This document shows positions 44,045 to 53,952 of a stretch of DNA of 64,000 bases, piece by piece. Below the pieces are notes generated by a model, which was not told the origin of the DNA, searched no databases, and worked only from the letters and a program-made list of their open reading frames with translations. The position numbers and the translations under genes are program-made. Every line of letters begins with the position of its first letter. Position 1 is the first letter of the stretch. The DNA is from Mycolicibacterium psychrotolerans (GTDB lineage Bacteria; Actinomycetota; Actinomycetes; Mycobacteriales; Mycobacteriaceae). Location: NCBI RefSeq assembly GCF_010729305.1, contig NZ_AP022574.1, positions 1,736,001-1,800,000 of the forward strand, given 5' to 3'.

Positions 44045-44234
44045 CCGGACATTGTTGCCCACACCGACCGAGAGGCTCGTTCGGCGCGGCTCAAGAGCAG
44101 GTGGCACGCTATCGTTAGGAAACCATCGGCCGGGTAACGGCCACATGTCAGGCATGAATCTGGGAAGTCACCGCGCGACAACGATGTAGCGGCGAGGCCC
44201 CGGCGAAGAATCTCCACGGCAGCTGGAGGGCCAG

Positions 44235-45928
<1,694 letters not shown>

Positions 45929-45955
45929 GGAGGGTGCTGTCCACTTGGCGATGAC

Positions 45956-47167
45956 ATGAGCGACGCTGCTCCGGCGCAGCGAGGCTCACCCACGGACGCA
46001 GGATTGCGCCGCGTCCTGGTGACGCTGTGCCTGACCCAGATCACCAGTTGGGGCGTGCTCTACTACGCGTTCCCGGTGCTGTCTGTACAGATCACCGCCA
46101 GCACCGGATGGTCGCAGCCGGCGGTGACAGCCGCATTCTCGGCGGCACTCGTCACCTCGGCGCTGGTAGGTATCGGAGTGGGCCGCTGGCTGAATCGCCG
46201 CGGACCACACATGGTCATGACCGCCGGCGCTGTGTTGGGACCCGCATCGTTGGTCGCCGTGTCGTTCTCCCCGAACCTCGCCTGGTTCATCGCTGCCTGG
46301 ATCGTCGTGGGCGTGGCGATGGGCGCCGTGCTGTATCCGCCCGCGTTCGCCGCGTTGATCCGCTGGTACGGCCCGCGCCACATCGGTGCGCTGACGATCC
46401 TCACCCTCGTCGCCGGACTGGCCAGCACGGTGTTCGCCCCGCTGGTGGCCGCCATGAAGAGCGTGTTGGATTGGCGGACAACCTATCTCGTACTCGCATC
46501 CATCCTGGCCGCGGTAACGATTCCCGCTCACTTGATAGGGCTGCGCCAACCCTGGCCGCCCGCACCGCACCGCCACCTCGTCGAATCGGCCGGCCGCACC
46601 GCCCGCAGTCGCCCCTTCGTCGCCCTGACGATTGCGTTCGCGCTGGCGACCTGCGCTTCGTACGCCATCATCGTGAACCTGATCCCGTTGATGTCCGAAC
46701 GCGGTATCAGCACGAATGTCGCCGCGATCGCGCTGGGCCTGGGAGGCGTCGGCCAGGTGCTGGGTCGTCTCGGCTACCGGGCTCTGGTGCGCCGCGTCGG
46801 GGTCCGGTGCCGCACCGTCCTCGTATTCGCCGCGGTCGCGGTGACCACAGCACTTCTCGGGGTTTTCACCTCAGTTGTCACCCTGACCGCCGTGGTGTTG
46901 GTCAGCGGATGCGTGCGCGGGATCATGACTCTGTTGCAGGCTACTGCGGTCACCGAACGTTGGGGAGCAACGCATTACGGGCATCTGAGCGGAATCCTCG
47001 CCGCGCCGATCACGTTGTCCACCGCCTTGGGGCCCTGGATCGGCGCGGTGCTGGCCGGCTTCCTGAACGGTTATGTACCGATGTTCCTGGTGCTCGGCGG
47101 CATCGGCGTCGTCGCCGCGCTATTTGGTTTGGCCACCATGCCACGAGAGGGTCAAAGCAGCCTGTAA
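45956..47167 (+). CDS. MFS transporter at the edge of the arsenic island
   Basis: 403 residues with twelve hydrophobic helices. It opens LCLTQITSWGVLYYAFPVL, a pattern of MFS permeases (often annotated oxalate/formate or CynX-like) that also occur next to arsenic genes. The cytoplasmic motif is the modified GVGRWLNRRGP. It starts 27 bp after mshD on the same strand and converges on arsA. Because mshD and the pst genes are normal neighbours in M. tuberculosis, this gene is probably part of the inserted island. Substrate unknown. Confidence 0.78.
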   Translation: MSDAAPAQRGSPTDAGLRRVLVTLCLTQITSWGVLYYAFPVLSVQITASTGWSQPAVTAAFSAALVTSALVGIGVGRWLNRRGPHMVMTAGAVLGPASLVAVSFSPNLAWFIAAWIVVGVAMGAVLYPPAFAALIRWYGPRHIGALTILTLVAGLASTVFAPLVAAMKSVLDWRTTYLVLASILAAVTIPAHLIGLRQPWPPAPHRHLVESAGRTARSRPFVALTIAFALATCASYAIIVNLIPLMSERGISTNVAAIALGLGGVGQVLGRLGYRALVRRVGVRCRTVLVFAAVAVTTALLGVFTSVVTLTAVVLVSGCVRGIMTLLQATAVTERWGATHYGHLSGILAAPITLSTALGPWIGAVLAGFLNGYVPMFLVLGGIGVVAALFGLATMPREGQSSL

Positions 47168-47178
47168 CGGCCGCGTCC

Positions 47179-48945
47179 CTACACCACTGAGGTGCGGGAC
47201 CCGGTGAGCGCTTCAAGGGCCTGGATGCCGACCGGTTCGGTCGCCAGTATCGGCACCACCGCAACTCGATCCGCATGGTCCGATCTCACCTTGTCGATCT
47301 CGGGCAGCTCCGCCACTGCCCGCCGGCGTAGCAGCGCCGACGTCGGATGTGCGGCGGCGAGCGAGTTGTTGATCACCCATGCCCACGGGTGAATGTGGGC
47401 GCGTTCGAGTTCCTGCGCTAGGCCGGCGGCTTCGAGGACCGGCGTGGTTTCGGCAAGGGTGACGATGATGACTTTCGTGAGGTCGGGGTCTTGCAGGCGC
47501 ATGAGCGGGGTAGTGAAATGCCGGTTGCCGAGCTGTCGAGCAACCTCGCGGTGATACGAGCCAGTGGCGTCGAGCAGCAGCAGGGTGTGCCCGGTCGGCG
47601 CCGTATCGACGACGACGAACTTGTTCCGAGATTCACCGATCACCCGCGAGAATGCCTGGAACACAGCGACTTCCTCGGTACAGGGCGAGCGGAGATCCTC
47701 TTCGAGCATCGAGCGCCCCTGCTCGTCGAGCGCCGCGCCCTTGGTGGCGAGTACATGATCGCGGTAGCCACGGGTCGCCTCGACCGGGTCGATGCTCGAC
47801 ACATGCAGGTTCGCCAGTGTCCCGTGCAGCATCTCGGCGAGGTGCCCGGCGGGATCAGTTGTCGTCAGATGCACCGGGTGGCCACGGCTGGCGAGCGCGA
47901 CAGCGATCGCCGCAGCGATCGTGGACTTGCCTACTCCGCCCTTACCCATACACATGATCAAGCCGTGGTCACCGGTGGCGAGTTCGTCGACCAGGGCCGC
48001 CAGCGGGGCGTCCGGTATGTCGAGACCCGCGTCCACCTCGTGCTCGGGTGCACCCGCACCGGTGGTGAACAGCAACGCCAGCGCGTCCAGCCCGACGATG
48101 TTGAAGTCTTTGAGCTCAACCTGATCGACCGGGAGCGTGCGCAACTCGTCAGGCAGGGCCGCGATCGCCTGTTGCTCGCGCGCGTGAATCGCAGCAGCCA
48201 GCGGGTCGCCGTTCTCGGCGGAGCCTGGCAGCACCCCATTGATCACGACGTACTGGTGGGTCAGGCCGATGGCCGCGAGTTCCCTATGGGTGCGGGTGAT
48301 TTCGGCGAGCGTCGAACGCTGGGCGCGGGCCACGAGCACGAGCCGCGTGCGTTGAGGATCCGCTAATGCTGCGACAGCTCCGGCATAGAGGGCGCGTTGC
48401 TTGTCGAGCCCAGAAAGAGGTCCCAGGCAGGATGCGTCGCCCTTGCCTTCGTTGAGAAAGTCAGTCCACGAGCCCGGCAACTGCAACAACCGGATGGTGT
48501 GCCCGGTCGGTGCCGTGTCGAACAGCACATGATCGAAGTGGGCCACCGGGCCGTCGGCATCGGTGAGCAGCTCGGTGAATTCGTTGAAGGAGGCTATCTC
48601 GGTGGTGCACGAGCCGGAGAGCTGTTCGGTGATCGACCGCAGTTCCTCGTCAGGTAACAAGCCACGCACCGGGCCGATGATGCGTTCTCGGTAGGCCTCA
48701 GCAGCCTGTTCGGGGTCGATCTCCAGGGCGGACAGACCGTCGACGGCAGGGATCTCGGTGATGGTGTTGCCGATCGTCAACCCGAACACTTGGCCGACGT
48801 TCGAAGCCGGGTCGGTGCTGACCAGCAGGACTCGCTTTCCGTTGCGGGCCAGACGGATCGCTGCTGCGCACGCGATGGAGGTCTTGCCTACCCCGCCCTT
48901 GCCGGTGAAGAACAGGAATCGCGGTGGATTCTCCAGAAACTGCAC
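47179..48945 (-). CDS. arsA: arsenical pump ATPase ArsA
   Basis: 588 residues made of two homologous ATPase halves. Walker A loops: FFTGKGGVGKTS at residues 13-22 and MGKGGVGKSTIA near residue 335. Each half carries the signal-transduction DTAPTGHT motif. It energises arsenite export by the membrane carrier, here Acr3. GTG 48945 is the only reasonable start. Next upstream are arsD, arsC and acr3 on the same strand, consistent with one operon from arsR at 51261. Confidence 0.95.
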   Translation of the reverse strand: MQFLENPPRFLFFTGKGGVGKTSIACAAAIRLARNGKRVLLVSTDPASNVGQVFGLTIGNTITEIPAVDGLSALEIDPEQAAEAYRERIIGPVRGLLPDEELRSITEQLSGSCTTEIASFNEFTELLTDADGPVAHFDHVLFDTAPTGHTIRLLQLPGSWTDFLNEGKGDASCLGPLSGLDKQRALYAGAVAALADPQRTRLVLVARAQRSTLAEITRTHRELAAIGLTHQYVVINGVLPGSAENGDPLAAAIHAREQQAIAALPDELRTLPVDQVELKDFNIVGLDALALLFTTGAGAPEHEVDAGLDIPDAPLAALVDELATGDHGLIMCMGKGGVGKSTIAAAIAVALASRGHPVHLTTTDPAGHLAEMLHGTLANLHVSSIDPVEATRGYRDHVLATKGAALDEQGRSMLEEDLRSPCTEEVAVFQAFSRVIGESRNKFVVVDTAPTGHTLLLLDATGSYHREVARQLGNRHFTTPLMRLQDPDLTKVIIVTLAETTPVLEAAGLAQELERAHIHPWAWVINNSLAAAHPTSALLRRRAVAELPEIDKVRSDHADRVAVVPILATEPVGIQALEALTGSRTSVV

Positions 48946-48963
48946 CTTGATCGCCGGTCCCTT

Positions 48964-49362
48964 CTAGCAGCAGTTGGTGCCGCCGGAGCTGTCGCTGCTG
49001 CAGCATCCGCTCTGGTCGGTGGCCTGTTCGATGTCGAGCGAGATCGCTCCGGCGGGCGCGTCGACGCCGGCCCAGGCGGCCAGCTGGCCGCGATCGGGAT
49101 ACCGGCCGGTCATCGCGGTGACCCCGTCCACCAGGACCAGCGGTAGCCCGTCGGACCCCGCGAGATGCAGAAACGCTCGTACGGTCTCGTTATCTGCGAA
49201 GGCGCGTGGTTCGCTCGCGAGGTTGTAGCGGGAGACGTCGCCGCCGAGTCCGGACACGAAATCCAGGTCGGCGGAGAAGGTGACCAACTGCTGGTCCACG
49301 TTTTCGCCACAGACGCCGGTCGCGCAACACAGTGCGGGCTCGAACACTTCGACCTTGCTCAT
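48964..49362 (-). CDS. arsD: ArsD arsenite metallochaperone
   Basis: 132 residues. The three metal-binding Cys are in place: Cys12-Cys13 and Cys18 (EPALCCATGVCGE). Two further Cys pairs end the protein (SGCCSSDSSGGTNCC), as in classical ArsD. It passes As(III) or Sb(III) to ArsA and weakly represses the operon. Its ATG overlaps the arsC stop (ATGA) and it ends 18 bp before arsA. Confidence 0.95.
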   Translation of the reverse strand: MSKVEVFEPALCCATGVCGENVDQQLVTFSADLDFVSGLGGDVSRYNLASEPRAFADNETVRAFLHLAGSDGLPLVLVDGVTAMTGRYPDRGQLAAWAGVDAPAGAISLDIEQATDQSGCCSSDSSGGTNCC

Positions 49363-49802
49363 TGAACGGTCTCCTCGGGTTGTGCCGTTGCGGCAGTGTG
49401 GATTTGCTCGGCGAGTTGACGGACCCGGGCGGCGATGTCGTCGCGCACCAGCCGCATCCTCTCGATACCGTCGATGCCGCGCTCGGAGGGTTCATCGGTG
49501 TCCCAGACTTCGAACTCGGTGCCAGGCAGTGGCTCCACGTGGGCTTCGCGGCCCAGCGTAACGACGATATCCACCGCCCGAACGATCTGCGGGTCAAGAA
49601 GTTTCGGCGCTTCGCCGGTGATGTCGACACCGATCTCTGCGAGGCTCTCTGCCGAAAGCGCGTTGACGGCCGTTCCGGGCTTGGTGCCTGCCGAGAACAC
49701 GTCGACAGTGTCGCCGGCGAGCTGACGCATCAGCCCGGCCGCCATCTGCGACTTGCCGGCGTTCTTCACGCAGACGAACAGCACAGAAGGTTTGTGTGTC
49801 AT
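49359..49802 (-). CDS. arsC: arsenate reductase, mycothiol-dependent type
   Basis: 147 residues, LMW protein-tyrosine-phosphatase fold. The nucleophile loop is FVCVKNAGKSQMA with Cys11; the invariant Arg of the C-x5-R loop is Lys17 (codon AAG). The C-terminal Asp loop is VWDTDEPSERG. It lacks the later thioredoxin-type Cys pair, which fits actinobacterial reductases that form an arseno-mycothiol adduct. ATG 49802 overlaps the acr3 stop (ATGA) and the stop overlaps arsD (ATGA). Confidence 0.9.
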   Translation of the reverse strand: MTHKPSVLFVCVKNAGKSQMAAGLMRQLAGDTVDVFSAGTKPGTAVNALSAESLAEIGVDITGEAPKLLDPQIVRAVDIVVTLGREAHVEPLPGTEFEVWDTDEPSERGIDGIERMRLVRDDIAARVRQLAEQIHTAATAQPEETVQ

Positions 49803-50890
49803 TGCTTCCCCTCGATCACTGCGGGGACGTGGTCGGTGAACCGCCCCCTCAGGGCCAGCGACACGTAGACCAGGGCAACCAGCACCGGGACTTCGATGAG
49901 CGGTCCGACGACTCCGGCCAGTGCCTGGCCGGATGTCGCGCCGTAGGTGGCGATGGCGACCGCGATCGCAAGCTCGAAGTTGTTGCCGGCAGCGGTGAAG
50001 GCGACTGTCGTGGTGCGCTCGTAGCCCAAGCCGATCGCGGCGCCGAGAATGAAGCCGCCGCCCCACATGATGGCGAAGTAGGCCAGCAGTGGCAGCGCGA
50101 TCCGCGCGACATCCCATGGCCTGGAGACGATCTGATTGCCCTGCAGCGCGAACAGGATGACGATGGTGAACAGCAGGCCGTACAGCGCCCAGGGTCCGAT
50201 TCTGGGCAGGAACGTGCCCTCGTACCACTGGCGGCCCTTGACCTTCTCGCCGAACCGGCGGGTCAGATACCCGGCCACCAGGGGTATGCCGAGGAAGATC
50301 AGGACGGACTTGGCGATCTGCCACACCGAGGTGTCGATCGTCGTCTGCTCGAGGCCGAGCCATCCGGGCAGCACGGACAGGTAGAACCAGCCCAGCACGG
50401 CGAACATGAGAACCTGGAACACCGAGTTGACCGCGACGAGGACGGCGCCTGCCTCGCGGTCGCCGCAGGCCAGGTCGTTCCAGATGATGACCATCGCGAT
50501 GCAGCGGGCGAGTCCGACGATGATCAGGCCGGTGCGGTACTCCGGCAGGTCCGGAAGCAGCAGCCATGCCAGCGCGAACATCAGTGCGGGTCCCATGATC
50601 CAGTTCAGGAACAGCGAAGCCAGCAGAAGTTTGCGGTCACCGGTGACCGTGTCGAGTCGGTCATAGCGGACCTTGGCCAGCACCGGGTACATCATCACCA
50701 GCAGGCCGATCGCGATGGGGAGCGAAATCCCATCGAGTTCAACCGCACTCAACGCCTCGCCGAGCCCCGGGACCATTCGTCCTAGGAGCAGCCCCGCGAT
50801 CATCGCAACACCGATCCACAGCGGGAGCAGGCGATCCAGCGTGGACAGTTTGGCCACCACGGGGTGGTGAGTATTGGTGGGTGCGCTCAT
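49799..50890 (-). CDS. acr3: Acr3 arsenite efflux permease
   Basis: 363 residues with ten hydrophobic helices. ACR3 hallmarks: FLNWIMGPALMFALAW, the conserved Cys in GLARCIAMVIIWNDLACG, and TTTVAFTAAGNNFELAIAVA. It exports arsenite, with ArsA as optional ATPase. ATG 50890 overlaps the arsR stop by one base (TGATG); a TTG one codon upstream is less likely. Confidence 0.96.
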   Translation of the reverse strand: MSAPTNTHHPVVAKLSTLDRLLPLWIGVAMIAGLLLGRMVPGLGEALSAVELDGISLPIAIGLLVMMYPVLAKVRYDRLDTVTGDRKLLLASLFLNWIMGPALMFALAWLLLPDLPEYRTGLIIVGLARCIAMVIIWNDLACGDREAGAVLVAVNSVFQVLMFAVLGWFYLSVLPGWLGLEQTTIDTSVWQIAKSVLIFLGIPLVAGYLTRRFGEKVKGRQWYEGTFLPRIGPWALYGLLFTIVILFALQGNQIVSRPWDVARIALPLLAYFAIMWGGGFILGAAIGLGYERTTTVAFTAAGNNFELAIAVAIATYGATSGQALAGVVGPLIEVPVLVALVYVSLALRGRFTDHVPAVIEGKQ

Positions 50891-51261
50891 CAATCGGTCT
50901 CCTCGATGCAGCTGTCAGAGGGCGTGGCGGTCCCGCCTTCGGCGTGCAGGACCGCCGAAAGCCGTTGCAGCGCCGCGGGGATGACTCGGTAATAGACCCA
51001 CGATCCCCGTCGTTCCTTCTCCAAGATTCCTGCCGACCGGAGCACCTTGAGGTGGTGGGAGATGGTGGGTTGGGACAAGACGAACGTTCCGGAGATGTCG
51101 CAGACGCAGGCTTCTCCGCCGGGGTGGCTCGCGATCAGGCTCAGCAGTCGCAGTCGCACAGGGTCGCCGATCGCCTTGAACATCTGGGCAAGAGAAGCGC
51201 ACTCTGCCTCGCCGAGCGTTTCTCTGCCGGGGGCGCGGAGTAACGCCAACTGATTCGACAT
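50890..51261 (-). CDS. arsR: ArsR/SmtB-family arsenic repressor
   Basis: 123 residues, winged helix. The As(III) site is in the recognition-helix region (GEACVCDISGTFVLSQ), a C-x-C of the ELCVCDL class; the DNA-recognition helix is LSQPTISHHLKVLRSAG. It is the first gene of the arsR-acr3-arsC-arsD-arsA operon. Its own start codon lies in one arm of a 12-bp inverted repeat that looks like its operator. Confidence 0.93.
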   Translation of the reverse strand: MSNQLALLRAPGRETLGEAECASLAQMFKAIGDPVRLRLLSLIASHPGGEACVCDISGTFVLSQPTISHHLKVLRSAGILEKERRGSWVYYRVIPAALQRLSAVLHAEGGTATPSDSCIEETD

Positions 51262-51288
51262 TCTTCTATATTGACAAATGTCGAATCA
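51251..51288. promoter_or_regulatory. candidate ArsR operator over the arsR start
   Basis: TGATTCGACATT (51251-51262) and AATGTCGAATCA (51277-51288) are perfect 12-bp arms with a 14-bp spacer. One arm covers the first codons of arsR, the other reaches the flavoprotein stop codon. Confidence 0.5.
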
Positions 51289-52587
51289 GGTGGCAACCGG
51301 GGCCGGCCCGCAGCAGCCACCCTGGTCTGACGCGTCCGGTGCATCGGCGAGGCCGGCGCCACTGCAGACGCCGGTTTCGGGCAGTACCAGTTCGACCTGC
51401 CGGGCTGCGTCGTGATCGCCGGCCAGTTCGGCTGCCACGCTGCGTACCTGCTCGTAGCCTGTCAACGCGAGGAAGGTAGGAGCGCGGCCGTAGGACTTCA
51501 TGCCGACCACGAACAGCCCCGGTTCCTCCGGGTGGGCCAGCTCGGTGGCGCCGTGCGGGGGCACGCTGCCGCAGGAGTGCACGTTCGGGTCGATCGCGGG
51601 CGCAAGCTTGAGCGGCGCCTGCAACACAGGATCGAGTTCGAGGCGCATCTCCGAAAGGAACGACAGATCCGGCCGGAAGCCGGTCAGGACCACGATGTGG
51701 TCGGCCGGTTCCAGCGCGCGCCCGTCCTCGGCGAGAAGCGTCGCCCGTCGGTCGACGACATCGATGCGTTCGGTCCGAAATCCCGTGATCATCGTTACCA
51801 GGCCGGCATCCACCGCGGCGTGGGCGGCGGTGCCCAGCGCGCCGCGCTGCGGCAGTGCGTCGGATGCGCCACCACCGAAGGTGTCACCGATGGCCCCCCG
51901 GCGAAGTGCCCAGGTCACCCGGGTAGCGGGACGCTCCCGGGCCACCGCGGCCAGTTCGATCACGGCGGTCATCGCCGAGTGGCCGCTGCCGACGACGACG
52001 ATGTGCTGATCGGCCCAGCTTGTCGTGCTCTGGGGAGTGGGAGGCGTGTAGGTCACCACACCCGCCGCGGCGCCCTCGCGCTCACCGAGAGCCGGAAGGC
52101 CGTCGGCCCCCGCCGGATTGGGTTGCATCCACGTACCCGACGCGTCGACCACCGCCTGTGCCGTCAACGTCGACTCCCGCCCGTCGCGGTCGATGACGTG
52201 CACGACGAAGGGCGCGCTGTCCCGGCCGGCGCTCAACACGCGGTCGTGCCCGCGCCGCGACACCCCGGTCACCCGGGTGCGGTAGCGGACATGCGGACCG
52301 AGCGCTTGGGCAAGCGGTGTCAGGTACTCGGTGATCCACTCGCCCCCGGTGGGATATCCGCTTTCCGGTGCGGCCCAGCCCGTGGGCAATAGGATCCGAC
52401 CGGCTGCGGCGTCCACAAGTTCAGGCCACGGAGAGAACGTACGCACGTGCGACCACTGGGCGACCGTGGTGCCCGGCCCGCCGCCGGTCTCGAGCACCAA
52501 TGGAGTGAGACCCCGCTCCAACATGTGGGCGGCCGCCGCCAGGCCCTGGGGGCCGGCGCCGATCACGACGACAGGCAACTCGAGCAT
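51286..52587 (-). CDS. ArsO-like NAD(P)/FAD flavoprotein with a cysteine tail
   Basis: 433 residues. Two Rossmann motifs, VVVIGAGPQGLAAAAHML at the N-terminus and HIVVVGSGHSAMTAVIEL near residue 195, with ATG/GD motifs (VVDASGTWMQ; DHIVVLTGFRPDL) of the flavin monooxygenase type. Such ArsO proteins are common in actinobacterial arsenic operons but their reaction is unsettled. The C-terminus is Cys-rich (GVCSGAGLAD and DQGGCCGPAP), fit for a metalloid ligand. ATG 52587 follows GAGGAG; GTG 52593 is an alternative. Confidence 0.85.
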   Translation of the reverse strand: MLELPVVVIGAGPQGLAAAAHMLERGLTPLVLETGGGPGTTVAQWSHVRTFSPWPELVDAAAGRILLPTGWAAPESGYPTGGEWITEYLTPLAQALGPHVRYRTRVTGVSRRGHDRVLSAGRDSAPFVVHVIDRDGRESTLTAQAVVDASGTWMQPNPAGADGLPALGEREGAAAGVVTYTPPTPQSTTSWADQHIVVVGSGHSAMTAVIELAAVARERPATRVTWALRRGAIGDTFGGGASDALPQRGALGTAAHAAVDAGLVTMITGFRTERIDVVDRRATLLAEDGRALEPADHIVVLTGFRPDLSFLSEMRLELDPVLQAPLKLAPAIDPNVHSCGSVPPHGATELAHPEEPGLFVVGMKSYGRAPTFLALTGYEQVRSVAAELAGDHDAARQVELVLPETGVCSGAGLADAPDASDQGGCCGPAPVAT

Positions 52588-52598
52588 CTCCACTCCTC

Positions 52599-52624
52599 AC
52601 ATCGATGAACTTCGATGTATCGAA
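52599..52624. promoter_or_regulatory. candidate ArsR operator between the flavoprotein and second arsR
   Basis: ACATCGA (52599-52605) pairs with TCGATGT (52612-52618), and TTCGATGTATCGAA (52611-52624) is itself a 6-2-6 palindrome. A further ATCGAA lies at about 52638-52643. It sits in the divergent gap where a repressor could act on both genes. Confidence 0.45.
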
Positions 52625-52673
52625 CAGTGCCCGACGCATCGAAGTTTGTCAATATGTGTGTCATGATGGGCCC

Positions 52674-53042
52674 ATGACCACCGCAGCGACGCCCGTTAGC
52701 CCCGCCGGCGTCGAGTCTTGCTGTTCCTCCGTGACCGGCGGCGTCCTCGATGACGGCGCGGCCGAGCGTCTCGCCGCGGTCTTCAAGGCGCTCGCTGACC
52801 CGGCCCGGGTCAAGTTGCTGTCATTGATCGCCGCGGGCGACTGCGGCGAGGCGTGTGCGTGCGACCTGACCGCACCACTGGGGCTGAGTCAGCCGACGGT
52901 GTCACACCACATGAAACTCCTGGTCGGCGCTGGCCTCGTTGATCGTGAACAGCGGGGAAAGTGGGCGTACTACCGCGTCAACGACGACGCGCTGGAACGG
53001 CTCGCTTCATTGATCGCTCCCAGCCGTCAGGCTTCGGTGTGA
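52674..53042 (+). CDS. arsR: second ArsR-family repressor
   Basis: 122 residues, winged helix with LSQPTVSHHMKLLVGAG as recognition helix. The likely As(III) site combines the N-terminal Cys pair (VESCCSSVTG) with GEACACDLTAPLG, the arrangement of Corynebacterium ArsR1. ATG 52674 lies 6 nt after a CATGAT box. It is divergent from the flavoprotein and converges on the DUF3349 gene with a 16-bp overlap. It differs from the first ArsR in its metal-site layout, so the two may respond differently. Confidence 0.9.
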   Translation: MTTAATPVSPAGVESCCSSVTGGVLDDGAAERLAAVFKALADPARVKLLSLIAAGDCGEACACDLTAPLGLSQPTVSHHMKLLVGAGLVDREQRGKWAYYRVNDDALERLASLIAPSRQASV

Positions 53043-53308
53043 GGATGTGAGCATCCGATTGCCCGGCAGGTGCCGATCACGTCCACCGCACTGGGCAACC
53101 TGCCGGTCGCTTCTGTGATCGCCACCCGGATCTCGACGGGGTCGTCGCAGGAGGTGCCGACCCTCGCCCGAATGCGCTGAGTTTGCTCACTCGACAGCGA
53201 AATCGGACCCTGCAGCGCGATCAATGGGTTGTGTCCCTGCGTGGGTGCACCGGCTGGGTAGCCGCCGCGTAGCCACTCGAGTACTCGGTGAGCGCGGCTG
53301 TCAGCCAT
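53027..53308 (-). CDS. DUF3349 protein
   Basis: 93 residues from ATG 53308: MADSRAHRVLEWLRGGYPAG, then PLIALQGPISLSSEQTQRI. This is the small helical DUF3349 family found in actinobacteria. The C-terminus has two Cys and two His (VIGTCRAIGCSHPH), which most DUF3349 proteins need not have. It overlaps the arsC2 stop by 8 bp, so it is made with the arsenate reductase. Function unknown; the Cys/His tail and operon suggest a metalloid-related role. Confidence 0.8.
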   Translation of the reverse strand: MADSRAHRVLEWLRGGYPAGAPTQGHNPLIALQGPISLSSEQTQRIRARVGTSCDDPVEIRVAITEATGRLPSAVDVIGTCRAIGCSHPHTEA

Positions 53309-53939
53309 CGACCGGAACGTCGAGTTCGGCGAGCAGTCCCCGGACGCGACGCTCGATCTCGTCGCGAATCGGTCGGACGTCGTCGACGCCGCGGCCCGCC
53401 GGGTCGTCGAGCTTCCATTCCTCGTAACGAAGGCCGGGGAACACCGGGCAAGCATCGCCGCAACCCATCGTGATGATCACATCGGCCGCGCGGACGATTT
53501 CATCGGTCCAGGGTTTCGGGTACTCACGCGAGATGTCGATGCCACGTTCGGCCATCGCGGCCACCGCCGCGGGGTTCACTTCGTTGCCCGGTTCGGAGCC
53601 GCCGGACCAGGCGACTGCGGCTTCGCCGGCCATCTGGGTGAAGAAACCCATCGCCATCTGTGAGCGCCCGGCGTTGTGCGTGCACAGGAACAGGACGGTC
53701 GGCTTGCCGTCGTGATGCTTGCCCTCGACCTTCGCCAGTGCGCGAAGACGTTGCCGCGCAAAGCGTTCGGCGAGCAGGGGAAGGAAGTTCGGGACGCTGG
53801 CGCGCCCGGCGAACTGGTCATAGGACGAGTGCAGGAAACGCTCGATGGTCTCCACGCCGTACACGCCGTCGAACTCGCTCTCCAAGCGGGTTGCGGCGGT
53901 CTTGAGTGCCAAACACTGGTCGATGGACAGGTCGGTCAC
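53301..53939 (-). CDS. arsC: arsenate reductase with N-terminal three-helix domain
   Basis: 212 residues. Residues 1-75 form a helical bundle (ALKTAATRLESEFDGVYG, TIERFLHSSYDQF, RFARQRLRALAKV), a dimerisation module seen in some actinobacterial reductases. The LMW-phosphatase domain follows with the standard C-x5-R loop FLCTHNAGRSQMA (nucleophile Cys86) and a second Cys pair in MGCGDACPVFPG. GTG 53939 follows GAGGAG. The upstream neighbour, 13 bp away on the same strand, is the ArsR-ArsC fusion. Confidence 0.92.
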   Translation of the reverse strand: MTDLSIDQCLALKTAATRLESEFDGVYGVETIERFLHSSYDQFAGRASVPNFLPLLAERFARQRLRALAKVEGKHHDGKPTVLFLCTHNAGRSQMAMGFFTQMAGEAAVAWSGGSEPGNEVNPAAVAAMAERGIDISREYPKPWTDEIVRAADVIITMGCGDACPVFPGLRYEEWKLDDPAGRGVDDVRPIRDEIERRVRGLLAELDVPVDG

Positions 53940-53952
53940 GATGTTCTCCTCG

